Below are positions 10,282-18,122 of a stretch of 38,270 bases of DNA, piece by piece (within the stretch, counting starts at the first letter, position 1; every line of letters starts with the position of its first letter). Source of the DNA: a bacterium. GTDB taxonomy: Bacteria; Patescibacteriota; Microgenomatia; Levybacterales; UBA12049. A program made the translations under genes and the position numbers. The notes below the pieces were generated by a model. The model worked only from the letters and a program-made list of their open reading frames with translations. It did no database searches and was not told the DNA's origin. Where the stretch lies: contig JAKALN010000005.1 of the NCBI GenBank assembly GCA_021824155.1, positions 1-38,270 of the forward strand, given 5' to 3'.

Positions 10282-10983
10282 ATGGCTTATAAAGACAAAA
10301 TTGTAATGTCTATTGGCGGTTCCCTTATTTTTCCAAATGGGGGAATTGACACTAAGTTCTTAAAAGAACTTAACGCTTTTATTCGAAAGCAACTGGCGAA
10401 AAATAAAAATCGCCAGTTTTTTTTGGTAGTAGGGGGAGGAACAATAGCCAGACATTACAGAGATGCCGGAAGAGAAGTAATAGGCCACGAATTAACAAGA
10501 GATGATTTAGACTGGCTTGGAATTCATGCGACTAAACTTAATGCCCACTTAATAAGAACGATTTTTAGAGATATAGCCCATCCCTACATAATTAAGCATT
10601 ATGAGATTATAAGAAAAGCGCACGAGTCGGTAGTTGTTGCCGCGGGATGGAAACCGGGCTGGTCAACGGATTACGACGCCGTTTTGCTCTGCGAGGATTA
10701 TAACGTTAAGGAAATTATCAATTTAAGCAACATTTCTCAGGTTTTTGATAAAGACCCGAAGAAATACAAAGATGCCAAACCGATAGAAAAAATTTCTTGG
10801 AATAATTTCAGAAAGTTAGTCGGAGATGAATGGATTCCGGGCATGAATGCTCCATTTGACCCCGTTGCCGCACAAAAGGCACAGGAAGAAGGAGTAAAAG
10901 TTGCCGTTTTGTCGGGACACGACTTTAAAAACCTTGAAAAATATTTTAAGGGCGAAAAATTCCTCGGTACTGTGATAGAATAA
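10282..10983 (+). CDS. pyrH: UMP kinase, archaeal-like type
   Basis: Amino-acid-kinase-fold enzyme that phosphorylates UMP to UDP in pyrimidine nucleotide synthesis. It is 233 aa. IVMSIGGSLIFPNGGID and FFLVVGGGTIARHYRDAG form the phosphate-binding loops. DWLGIHATKLNAHLI, WKPGWSTDYDAVLLCEDY and NLSNISQVFDKDPKKYKDAK match the archaeal-type UMP kinase branch better than classical bacterial PyrH. EWIPGMNAPFDPVAAQKAQE completes the nucleotide site. It has its own promoter and a hairpin leader. Assignment to UMP rather than another small acid is by family resemblance. Confidence 0.88.
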   Translation: MAYKDKIVMSIGGSLIFPNGGIDTKFLKELNAFIRKQLAKNKNRQFFLVVGGGTIARHYRDAGREVIGHELTRDDLDWLGIHATKLNAHLIRTIFRDIAHPYIIKHYEIIRKAHESVVVAAGWKPGWSTDYDAVLLCEDYNVKEIINLSNISQVFDKDPKKYKDAKPIEKISWNNFRKLVGDEWIPGMNAPFDPVAAQKAQEEGVKVAVLSGHDFKNLEKYFKGEKFLGTVIE

Positions 10984-10984
10984 G

Positions 10985-11068
10985 GCCATATTTACTATTG
11001 ACTATTTACGATTTATTACTTTTTAGTTAATTAGTAGTTCTAATTAGTAAATAGTAAATTGTATTTTG
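10985..11068. repeat. Intergenic 7-bp-period repeat before recF
   Basis: The whole pyrH-recF spacer follows a 7-bp rhythm: TTTACTA, TTGACTA, TTTACGA, TTTATTA and onward to GTAAATA, GTAAATT. The left and right halves are roughly inverted (TTTACTATT against AATAGTAAA), so the RNA could form a long imperfect hairpin. Confidence 0.75.
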
Positions 11069-11071
11069 TAA

Positions 11072-12136
11072 ATGATTAAGTCCGTCACTCTCCAAAACTT
11101 CCGAAGTTACAGGAAACAAGAATTTAATTTCGATAAAAAAACAACGGTCATCATTGGTCCGAATACCTCCGGTAAAACAAATCTTATTGAGGCTATTTTT
11201 CTTCTTGCTGTTGGTAAAAGCTTTAGGACCGAAAAAGATATGCAAATGATCTCGTTTAGGGAAGAATTGGGAAGAGTAAAAGGAAAAACCGAAGATAACG
11301 AACTCGAAATAATAATAACAAACGGTCAGTTTAATGGGAAAATTTCTCAATTTAAAAAATTTCTGGTAAACGGAGTTGCTAAAAGACGGGTAGATTTTAT
11401 CGAAAATTTTACGGCAGTTCTGTTTTCTCCTGAAGACTTGGATATTATCGTAGATTCCCCGTCTTTAAGAAGAAAATTTATGGACAATATATTAGAACAG
11501 GTTGACAGGGAATACAGGCTTGCTAGTATTTCATACTCGAAAGCTTTAAGACAAAGGAATGCCCTTTTGGAAAACACAAGAGAAACGGGCATAAAAAATG
11601 AAAAACAATTTGAATATTGGGATGGTTTAGTTATAGGAAACGGTGAGATTATTACTGGAAAGAGGGAAGAATTCATAGAATTTCTCAATAACGAAACAAA
11701 AGACATATTCGATTTTGTTGCATTTTATGATAAGAGCGTAATTTCAAAGCAAAGACTTTTGCAATATAAAGAGGCAGAAGTTGCCTCGGCAGTTACGCTT
11801 GTAGGTCCGCACAGAGATGATTTTTCGGTCTCCATGTTTAATAATACAAGACAAGATACTCATGATGTTAAATTTTTCGGTTCCCGTGGACAGCAGAGGC
11901 TTGTAATACTGCAGCTTAAAATGCTGGAGCTTTTATACATAGAAAAAAAACTTGGGAAAAGGCCTGTTCTTCTTTTGGACGATATATTTTCAGAGCTTGA
12001 TGAAGGGCATATAGAACTTATTCTGGAAATGCTGGACCTTCAGCAGACAATAATAACAACAACGCACAAGGAATTTATTCCGCAAAGTGTATTAAAAAAT
12101 ACTCAGGTGATAAAATTTAGCAAGGAGGATAAATAA
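11072..12136 (+). CDS. recF: DNA replication/repair protein RecF
   Basis: SMC-like ABC ATPase that helps load RecA at gapped DNA (RecFOR pathway). It is 354 aa, typical length. The N-terminus IKSVTLQNFRSYRKQEF leads into Walker A GPNTSGKT (residues 29-36). The C-terminal region has KFFGSRGQQRLVILQLKM (signature) and PVLLLDDIFSELDEGH (Walker B and D-loop). It is not next to dnaA, dnaN or gyrB here, as it often is in other bacteria. The stop overlaps the nnrD start by one base. Start by ATG immediately after the repeat spacer; no SD seen. Confidence 0.93.
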   Translation: MIKSVTLQNFRSYRKQEFNFDKKTTVIIGPNTSGKTNLIEAIFLLAVGKSFRTEKDMQMISFREELGRVKGKTEDNELEIIITNGQFNGKISQFKKFLVNGVAKRRVDFIENFTAVLFSPEDLDIIVDSPSLRRKFMDNILEQVDREYRLASISYSKALRQRNALLENTRETGIKNEKQFEYWDGLVIGNGEIITGKREEFIEFLNNETKDIFDFVAFYDKSVISKQRLLQYKEAEVASAVTLVGPHRDDFSVSMFNNTRQDTHDVKFFGSRGQQRLVILQLKMLELLYIEKKLGKRPVLLLDDIFSELDEGHIELILEMLDLQQTIITTTHKEFIPQSVLKNTQVIKFSKEDK

Positions 12137-12999
12137 TGGAGGCGTTTAATATTATAGATTTAAAAAAACTTTATGTTCCAAAACCTTTTTCTCATAAGGG
12201 GGATAACGGGAAGTTGATGATTGTCGGAGGCTCTGTTCTTTTTCATGCTGCATCTCTCTGGGCATTGAAAATTGCGTCAAGAATTGTTGATATGGTGTTT
12301 TACTCTTCTGTAGATTCGAATAATGAAATTGTTCAAAAAGAAAAAGAGGAATTCAGGGAAGGAATAATAGTCCCAAGAGATAAAATTGGGCATTATATGG
12401 AGGAGGCTGATGCAATTTTAATAGGTCCCGGACTTCCAAGGGAAGACGGAATTGAAAAAGGTGATGAGGATACAAAAGAGCTTACGGAAAAATTTCTCAA
12501 AGCTTATCCTAATAAAAAATGGGTAGTTGACGGAGGTTCGTTGCAGGTTATAAATCCTGAAATTTTACCGACAAGCTCAATTATTACTCCGCATCATAAA
12601 GAATTTGAAGTTCTAAAGTCTAGAATTCAGAATTCAGAATTCAGAATTAAAATTCAAAATTCAAAAACCGAAGAACAAGTAAAAATGTTTGCTAACGAGT
12701 TCCATTGCGTTGTTCTTTTGAAAGGGGAAGTCGATATTGTTTCGGACGGAAAATTAACAGTTATGGTCCATGGGGGAAACGCCGGAATGACAAAAGGGGG
12801 GACAGGAGATGTTTTGGCAGGCCTCGTTTCTTCTTTATATTGCAAAAACGATGCATTTATTTCCGCTTGCGCCGCTTCTTATATAAATAAAAAGGCGGGA
12901 GAAAGTCTTTTTGAAAAAGTCGGATATTATTTTAACTCTTCCGATTTGGTTGAGGAAATTCCTGTTATAATGAAAAACCTTATATTAAAGGAGAAATAA
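12136..12999 (+). CDS. nnrD: ADP/ATP-dependent NAD(P)H-hydrate dehydratase
   Basis: Ribokinase-fold enzyme that repairs hydrated NAD(P)H. It is 287 aa. FSHKGDNGKLMIVGGSVLFHAA, AILIGPGLPRED, WVVDGGSLQVI, SIITPHHKEFEVL, VVLLKGEVDIVSDG and GGNAGMTKGGTGDVLAGLVSS are the family motifs; the last contains the catalytic Asp in GTGD. The epimerase (NnrE) domain is absent. Residues about 163-176 (RIQNSEFRIKIQNSK) are encoded by 7-bp repeats after the substrate loop. A strong Shine-Dalgarno AAGGAGGA lies 7 bp before the ATG, which overlaps the recF stop. Confidence 0.9.
   Translation: MEAFNIIDLKKLYVPKPFSHKGDNGKLMIVGGSVLFHAASLWALKIASRIVDMVFYSSVDSNNEIVQKEKEEFREGIIVPRDKIGHYMEEADAILIGPGLPREDGIEKGDEDTKELTEKFLKAYPNKKWVVDGGSLQVINPEILPTSSIITPHHKEFEVLKSRIQNSEFRIKIQNSKTEEQVKMFANEFHCVVLLKGEVDIVSDGKLTVMVHGGNAGMTKGGTGDVLAGLVSSLYCKNDAFISACAASYINKKAGESLFEKVGYYFNSSDLVEEIPVIMKNLILKEK
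12621..12662 (+). repeat. In-frame 7-bp repeat inside nnrD
   Basis: Six heptamers: TAGAATT, CAGAATT three times, then AAAATTC twice. The frame stays open and gives a repeated IQNSE/K peptide. Three CAGAATT copies are identical to units in trpS. Confidence 0.9.
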
Positions 13000-13003
13000 A
13001 GAA

Positions 13004-13198
13004 ATGATAAGCAAAGGAGAAGGTGAGCCTCAAAGGAAATATCCGCCGGGTACAGAGATAGAGACAGATGAACACGGGAGAAAGATAGTTCATTTACCTC
13101 AAATTGGAAGGGTAAGGTTAGGTATTGGTGATAGGAATTTAAGAGGAACAGGACTCACCAAAGGACAAAAATATATTCGAAAAGACGGTCATGATTAG
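13004..13198 (+). CDS. Small hydrophilic protein, unknown
   Basis: 64 aa, rich in Gly, Lys and Arg, without membrane segments or cysteines. The N-terminus contains PQRKYPPGTEIETDEHGRKI and the middle has IGRVRLGIGDRNLRGTG. I do not recognise it. AAAGGAGA lies about 9 bp before the ATG and the gene follows nnrD by 4 bp, so it is probably expressed with nnrD. Its stop codon overlaps the stop of the convergent DUF5654 gene. The SD site and operon position support it being real. Confidence 0.6.
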   Translation: MISKGEGEPQRKYPPGTEIETDEHGRKIVHLPQIGRVRLGIGDRNLRGTGLTKGQKYIRKDGHD

Positions 13199-13473
13199 CT
13201 TTCTACTTTGTCTAAAATTCTAGAAAGCTGGTAGGTGATAAACACTGCCAATATAGTTACCACTAAAGCATATACAAATAAGGAAATTATTCCGCTGTTT
13301 GCCGGTAGGAATTTTTTTACATAAGAATTAACAAATTCCTGGATTAAACTGTTCCAGGCTAAAGCTGCAACTAAACCAAATCCGCTTGTTGCAAGCGTCA
13401 GCATTTGCTTAATAAGTTCGGTATGGAGCTTTTTTTCTTTTTTAGTTTCTTTTTTTCGGGAATTGTTAGGCAT
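13195..13473 (-). CDS. DUF5654-like small membrane protein
   Basis: 92 aa from the ATG at 13473; a GTG at 13491 lies within the promoter and is less likely. A basic N-terminus (RKKETKKEKK) precedes the family-like segment LATSGFGLVAALAWNSLIQEF. A second transmembrane helix lies near residues 62-85 (LFVYALVVTILAVFITYQL), followed by a charged tail. This arrangement matches DUF5654 proteins, which I know mainly from Patescibacteria and some archaea; function is unknown. The stop overlaps the stop of the upstream small gene by 4 bp. Confidence 0.75.
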   Translation of the reverse strand: MPNNSRKKETKKEKKLHTELIKQMLTLATSGFGLVAALAWNSLIQEFVNSYVKKFLPANSGIISLFVYALVVTILAVFITYQLSRILDKVES

Positions 13474-13481
13474 ATATTTGG

Positions 13482-13488
13482 TATAATA
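13482..13488. promoter_or_regulatory. Bidirectional -10 element between DUF5654 gene and fic
   Basis: On the plus strand TGG-TATAAT ends at 13487 and serves the Fic gene (start near 13494, ATG at 13519). On the minus strand TATTAT (13488-13483) serves the DUF5654 gene, with a predicted start near 13476 and ATG at 13473. The two boxes share five bases, so both polymerases could not bind at once. Confidence 0.55.
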
Positions 13489-13518
13489 CACCTAATAATT
13501 TAAATTTTCAATTTTAAG

Positions 13519-14562
13519 ATGTTTGAGCCTAAATATACAATCACAAACAAAATTCTCAAAAATATTGGGAGCGTAGAAGCCTCAAAAGAAATAATAGATA
13601 ATGCTCCTCTTCTGCCTTATTACGAAAGAGAGTTCCAAAAAGATGCAATTGTACGCTCTGTTCATTACGGAACCCACATAGAAGGAAATGAATTGAACCT
13701 TTCCCAGGCAGAAAGAGTGCTTGACGGCCAGGAGGTCCCGGCAAGAGAAAGAGATATCCAGGAGGTAATAAATTACAGAAAGGTAATGGAGTTCATAGGC
13801 CATCTGGGCGGAGAAGAAAAGTTAAAAATCAGCGAGCAGTTAATCAAGGAAATACACAAGCTTACCGTAGAAAAAATTTTAGAACCCGATAAATGCGGAG
13901 TTTTCAGAAAAACGCAGGTTGTTGTTAAAAACAGCCTCACCGGAGAAGTTTCTTTTAAACCCCCTATGGCAGTTGCCGTCCCTTTTCAAATTAAAGAATT
14001 ACTTCTTTTTGTTAATAATTCTTCGGATATGCATCCCGTCCTAAAAAGCGGGGTTTTTCATTACGAGCTTGTAAGAATCCATCCGTATGTTGACGGAAAC
14101 GGAAGGGTTGCAAGAGCTTTATCGACCCTGATTTTATTTATGGAAGGATATGATATACGAAGATTTTTTTCATTGGAAGAATATTTCGATTCGGATGCAG
14201 GAGCATATTACGATGCCCTGCAAAGTGTTTCAAGAAGAGAAGGGGATTTAACGATATGGCTTGAATATTTTTCCTTAGGTCTTTCCATAGAACTTTCAAA
14301 AATAAGGGAAAAGGTCGAAAATATATCAATAGACGCAAAGTTAAAAGAAAAATTAGGAGGAAAACCCTTACTTCTTTCAAACAGGCAGCTTAAGATTATT
14401 GAATATATACAAAAGGCCGGTTATCTTCAAAACCAGGCTTTCGGGCAGCTTTTTCCAATGGTCTCCGAGGACACAATTTTAAACGAATTAAAATCTTTGG
14501 TGAAATCAGGGATAATAAAGAAACACGGAGTAACAAAAGGCGCAAAATATATAATGACATAA
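13519..14562 (+). CDS. Fic family protein with C-terminal winged helix
   Basis: Probable protein AMP-transferase (Fic fold). It is 347 aa. The catalytic motif HPYVDGNGRVAR supplies His, the Asp for metal and the anion-binding Arg. The N-terminal THIEGNEL resembles the inhibitory helix whose Glu blocks ATP binding, so the protein may be self-inhibited. Residues about 283-347, from LLSNRQLKIIEYI to KHGVTKGAKYIM, look like a winged-helix DNA-binding domain. This architecture is common among Fic proteins that may regulate transcription. The ligase gene begins 1 bp after the stop, so the two are co-transcribed. The target is unknown. Confidence 0.9.
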   Translation: MFEPKYTITNKILKNIGSVEASKEIIDNAPLLPYYEREFQKDAIVRSVHYGTHIEGNELNLSQAERVLDGQEVPARERDIQEVINYRKVMEFIGHLGGEEKLKISEQLIKEIHKLTVEKILEPDKCGVFRKTQVVVKNSLTGEVSFKPPMAVAVPFQIKELLLFVNNSSDMHPVLKSGVFHYELVRIHPYVDGNGRVARALSTLILFMEGYDIRRFFSLEEYFDSDAGAYYDALQSVSRREGDLTIWLEYFSLGLSIELSKIREKVENISIDAKLKEKLGGKPLLLSNRQLKIIEYIQKAGYLQNQAFGQLFPMVSEDTILNELKSLVKSGIIKKHGVTKGAKYIMT

Positions 14563-14563
14563 T

Positions 14564-16312
14564 ATGAAATTTTCGGAACTAACAAATTATTTTGAAAAAC
14601 TGGAAGAAACAGCTTCAAGGCTTTCTTTAATTGAAATTCTTTCGGAGCTTTTTAAAAAAACCCCCGAGAATGAAATAGATAAAATTGTTTATCTTACCCA
14701 GGGTAGATTAGCTCCTTTTTTTGTTCCCTTGGAAATAGGAATGGCAGAAAAAACTGTTGCCGTATCGATTGCAAACGCATATGGTTTAACAAGAGAAGAT
14801 GTTATAAAGAGCTATAACAATCTGGGAGATATGGGTTTAGCTGCTTTTGAATTGAGTCAAAAACGAAATCAAACAATGAGAAAACGCTTGGAAGAAAACC
14901 TTACGGTTGATGAAGTTTTTATAACCTTAAATGCGATCGCTAATATGAAGGGCCAAGGGACAGTAGAAAAAAGGCAAAAACTATTATCAGAACTTCTTGA
15001 GAAGATGGATCCAGTATCAGCAAAACACTTTGTAAGAATTCCTCTTGGAAATACAAGACTTGGGATAGGAGACCCAACGGTTTTAGACGCATTGGCAACG
15101 GCAAAGCTCGGAGATAGGTCAAAAAGAAAACTTTTGGAGGAGGCATACAACCGAACTTCGGATTTGGGGCTTATTGCTAAAACTCTTTGGAGATATGGAT
15201 TGGTTGAAGTCGAAAAATTACCGGTTATGGTTGGTCATCCAATACGGTCCGAATTATGCGAGAGGCTGCCTAACCCGGAAAAGATAATTGAAAAAATGGA
15301 AGAAGTTGATGTGCAGTATAAATATGATGGTTTTAGGGTGCAAATTCATAAAAACAAAGACGATATCAGAATGTTTTCCAGAAACCTGGAAGAAATGACC
15401 CATATGTTCCCCGAGCTTACCAAAGCTGCAAGAAAACAAATAAAGGCTGATTCGGTAATCCTTGATTCGGAGGCATTGGCCTATAATCCCGAATCGGAGG
15501 AATTTTTACCTTTCCAAGAAACTACTAAAAGAAGAAGAAAACACGGTATTGAGGAAATGGCAGGAAAACTCCCCCTTAAAGCTTTTGTTTTTGACATCCT
15601 TTACAAAAACGGAAAACAGCTTTTAGACGAACCGCTTAAAAAAAGAATGGAAATTTTAAAAGAAACTTTACCGGAAGACGACATTCTTATCCGAACTAAA
15701 AATCAGACAATAAAGGACCCGAAAACCTTAGGAGTTTTACTCGATGATGCTATTTCAAAAGGTTTAGAAGGATTAGTTGTAAAACGCCTTGAAAGCCCCT
15801 ACGTTGCCGGCGGACGAAATTTTAACTGGGTTAAGCTAAAAAGGCATTCATCGGGAGAATTAAACGATACAATTGACTGTGTTATTTTAGGTTATATTAC
15901 AGGAAAAGGTAAAAGAGCCGCATTTGGGGCAGGGGCATTGCTTGTAGGGATTTATGATGATAAAAATGATGAGTTTGTAACTGTTTCAAAAATCGGAACA
16001 GGACTTACAGACGAAGAATGGAGAGAGGTGCATAAAAGAGCGGATAAGATAAAACTTAGCCATAAGCCTCCAAGAATCAATTCTCTCATTATTCCTTCCG
16101 AATGGATAAGGCCGGAAATTGTAATTGAAGTTTTAGCAGATGAAATTACGCGTTCGCCCATTCATACGGCCGGGAAAGAGGGAAACGAGCCGGGTTATGC
16201 TTTAAGATTCCCGCGTTTAGTGTCATTTAGAAATGCGGATAAAAAAGCAGAGGATTCAACAACGGTAAAAGAGCTAATAGAGATGTATCAACAGCAGGGG
16301 AAGAAAGATTAA
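14564..16312 (+). CDS. ATP-dependent DNA ligase, archaeal/LigB type
   Basis: Seals nicks in DNA using ATP. It is 582 aa, the length of archaeal replicative ligases rather than short bacterial LigD/LigC types. The order is an N-terminal DNA-binding domain (about 1-220, with SAKHFVRIPLGNTRLGIGD), a nucleotidyltransferase domain with YKYDGFRVQIH (Lys253 is the AMP-accepting residue), DSEALAYNP, EGLVVKRLESPY and WVKLKRH, then an OB fold. No Ku or LigD partners are nearby, so NHEJ is not indicated. Most bacteria rely on NAD-dependent LigA; whether this genome also has one cannot be seen here. It is directly downstream of the Fic gene. Confidence 0.94.
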   Translation: MKFSELTNYFEKLEETASRLSLIEILSELFKKTPENEIDKIVYLTQGRLAPFFVPLEIGMAEKTVAVSIANAYGLTREDVIKSYNNLGDMGLAAFELSQKRNQTMRKRLEENLTVDEVFITLNAIANMKGQGTVEKRQKLLSELLEKMDPVSAKHFVRIPLGNTRLGIGDPTVLDALATAKLGDRSKRKLLEEAYNRTSDLGLIAKTLWRYGLVEVEKLPVMVGHPIRSELCERLPNPEKIIEKMEEVDVQYKYDGFRVQIHKNKDDIRMFSRNLEEMTHMFPELTKAARKQIKADSVILDSEALAYNPESEEFLPFQETTKRRRKHGIEEMAGKLPLKAFVFDILYKNGKQLLDEPLKKRMEILKETLPEDDILIRTKNQTIKDPKTLGVLLDDAISKGLEGLVVKRLESPYVAGGRNFNWVKLKRHSSGELNDTIDCVILGYITGKGKRAAFGAGALLVGIYDDKNDEFVTVSKIGTGLTDEEWREVHKRADKIKLSHKPPRINSLIIPSEWIRPEIVIEVLADEITRSPIHTAGKEGNEPGYALRFPRLVSFRNADKKAEDSTTVKELIEMYQQQGKKD

Positions 16313-16656
16313 CCCATTTGAGTAATAAATTTAAGCGCTTTGATTATTGCTTGTTTTCTTCTTTCTCCCGGTTCCGGAATTCTTATTTTTTGAAGCTCTT
16401 CTTCCGATTTAAAGTCAAAAATAGTAATCCCATTTTCTATGCTCCAAGTTCCAACAACAGTGTTTACAGGTTTTTCCGCAGTTAACTCTCCGGGAACAGT
16501 CATTGCTATTTGGGAAATTTCCGAAGGTGTCAGGCGTATTGGGGTGGGAGCAGGATCTATCCTTTCCCTCGCAGGGAAATTTATTCCGAGATATGCTTCA
16601 GCCCTTGATAACGCCATTAATACAATTATTATCCCAATTAGGAGTTTTTTTCGCAA
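16309..16656 (-). CDS. Small exported or membrane-anchored protein, unknown
   Basis: 115 aa from a TTG start at 16656 (MRKKLLIGIIIVLMALSRAEA). The N-terminus looks like a signal peptide or anchor with a possible cleavage after AEA. The remainder is soluble, with proline-rich PAPTPIRLTPSEI and a GTWSIENGITIFDF strand pair. No family is recognised. The stop overlaps the convergent ligase stop by 4 bp. Start choice is uncertain because of the TTG. Confidence 0.6.
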   Translation of the reverse strand: MRKKLLIGIIIVLMALSRAEAYLGINFPARERIDPAPTPIRLTPSEISQIAMTVPGELTAEKPVNTVVGTWSIENGITIFDFKSEEELQKIRIPEPGERRKQAIIKALKFITQMG

Positions 16657-16668
16657 CTGTTAATTTTG

Positions 16669-16677
16669 TGCTAAAAT
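16669..16677 (+). promoter_or_regulatory. Extended -10 promoter of the EndoQ-like gene
   Basis: TGC-TAAAAT (16669-16677) predicts a start near 16684 and a leader of about 8 nt before the ATG at 16692. No clear -35 or SD is visible. Confidence 0.5.
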
Positions 16678-16691
16678 GGCTCTAGTTCTGT

Positions 16692-18056
16692 ATGGATTAC
16701 ATAGCCGATCTTCATCTTCACTCCAAATACTCAAGGGCAGTTTCCAGGGATATGGTCTTACCAATAATGGCATTATGGGCAAAGAAAAAAGGATTAAATA
16801 TTTTATCAACAGGAGATTGGACCCATCCTTTGTGGTTTAGGGAAATAAAACAGCAACTAAAGGAGGAAGGAAGAGGATTATTTAAACTTAAAACTGAAGA
16901 AAAAAATACAAATCCTTTACTTTTTCTTCTTTCCGTGGAAATTGCGAGTATTTACTCTCAGGGAGGAAGGACACATAGAATTCATAATCTGGTTTTCTCT
17001 CCAAGTTTTGAAACATCGGATAAAATAAATAAAGAGCTTATAAAAAGGGGAGCAAATTTAAACTCGGACGGAAGACCGATGCTGGGGCTTTCTTCAATAC
17101 AGCTTTTAGAACTAATAAAGTCCGTTGACGAAGAAGCACTTTTAATTCCCTGTCATATTTGGACGCCCTGGTTTTCTTTGTATGGCTCGAATTCAGGATT
17201 TGATTCAATAGAGGAAGCATTTGGAAAATATGCTGACGATATTTATGCTGTTGAAACAGGACTTTCAAGCGACCCCTTTATGAATTGGCAGATAAAAGAG
17301 CTTGAAACTCGTTCAATTGTTTCTTTTTCGGACGCACATTCTCCAATGAAAATGGGAAGGGAAGCGACTGTATTTGTGCCCAAAAATGATCTTCCGGCCG
17401 GAGGATCAAACAAGAAAATAACCTACAAAGATATAGTGTCTGCCATAAAGAAAGAAAAAGGGGCAAAGTACAGAATTGGATATACGCTTGAATTCTATCC
17501 GGAAGAAGGAAAATACCATTATAACGGACACAGAAACTGCCAAATAGTGCAGACTCCTAAGGAGACAAAAGAAAAAGGAAGCATTTGCCCCGCTTGCCAC
17601 AGACCCTTAACAGTTGGTGTTATGCATAGGGTTGAGGAGCTTGCCAAAAGTTCCGACTGGTTTGGGAATGAAACAGTAAAATCAAACTCTAACGGAGTTA
17701 AATGGATTTTGGATTCAAATGGAAAACATCCTCCCTTTGTAAAACTTGTACAGCTTATACAAATTATTGCCGAGAGCCAGAGTTTGGCGGTAACAAATGT
17801 AAAAGTTATGGAAACATATAACAGGCTTTGTGACAAGTTTGGCTCCGAGCTTGAGGTGCTTCTTAAGGTTCCTGTTGAGGCTTTAGAGAAAGAAGCGGGG
17901 GAAAGACTCTCGGAAGGTATAGCAAAAGTAAGAAAAGGAGATATTGTTATTCTCCCCGGTTTTGACGGACAGTATGGAATTGTAAAAATATGGGAAGATA
18001 AAAAAGTATCTGAGAAGCAAATTAATCTTGTAAGTCAGCTCGGTATTGATTTTTAG
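16692..18056 (+). CDS. EndoQ-like endonuclease (PHP domain)
   Basis: 454 aa. It resembles endonuclease Q, an enzyme that nicks DNA 5' of deaminated bases and abasic sites and is best known from archaea; such proteins are often mislabelled UvrD helicase. The PHP metal site is visible: DLHLHSKYS (His8, His10), STGDWTHP (40-46), the VEIAS Glu83, PCHIWTPW (His155) and SFSDAHSP (Asp214, His216). A zinc-binding insertion follows, with H280, C283, C299, C302 and H303. A C-terminal helical/HhH-like segment completes it. Its neighbours ATP-dependent ligase and Fpg fit a repair role. Substrate range is inferred. Confidence 0.85.
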   Translation: MDYIADLHLHSKYSRAVSRDMVLPIMALWAKKKGLNILSTGDWTHPLWFREIKQQLKEEGRGLFKLKTEEKNTNPLLFLLSVEIASIYSQGGRTHRIHNLVFSPSFETSDKINKELIKRGANLNSDGRPMLGLSSIQLLELIKSVDEEALLIPCHIWTPWFSLYGSNSGFDSIEEAFGKYADDIYAVETGLSSDPFMNWQIKELETRSIVSFSDAHSPMKMGREATVFVPKNDLPAGGSNKKITYKDIVSAIKKEKGAKYRIGYTLEFYPEEGKYHYNGHRNCQIVQTPKETKEKGSICPACHRPLTVGVMHRVEELAKSSDWFGNETVKSNSNGVKWILDSNGKHPPFVKLVQLIQIIAESQSLAVTNVKVMETYNRLCDKFGSELEVLLKVPVEALEKEAGERLSEGIAKVRKGDIVILPGFDGQYGIVKIWEDKKVSEKQINLVSQLGIDF

Positions 18057-18072
18057 GTTAATTTAAGATAAT

Positions 18073-18119
18073 GTTAAGTTAGTCCCTCGTATATTAAACT
18101 GAGGGCGAAGGGAGGTGAA
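18073..18119 (+). promoter_or_regulatory. Leader with hairpin and strong SD before a membrane-protein gene
   Basis: CCCTC (18083-18087) can pair with GAGGG (18100-18104) around an A/T-rich loop. GGGAGGTG follows at 18110-18117, a strong Shine-Dalgarno 5 bp before the ATG at 18123. No convincing -35/-10 pair was found. Confidence 0.4.
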
Positions 18120-18122
18120 AAT

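Noticed and set aside
13519-14562. Fic toxin-antitoxin pair
   Set aside because: No separate antitoxin gene is adjacent; the protein carries its own inhibitory-like motif and a winged helix, and the next gene is a DNA ligase.
14564-16312. Part of an NHEJ system
   Set aside because: No Ku, primase or LigD domains are nearby, and the ligase has the replicative archaeal-type architecture.
16692-18056. UvrD-type helicase
   Set aside because: There is no Walker A or helicase motif; the PHP metal residues and the Cys/His zinc site fit EndoQ instead.
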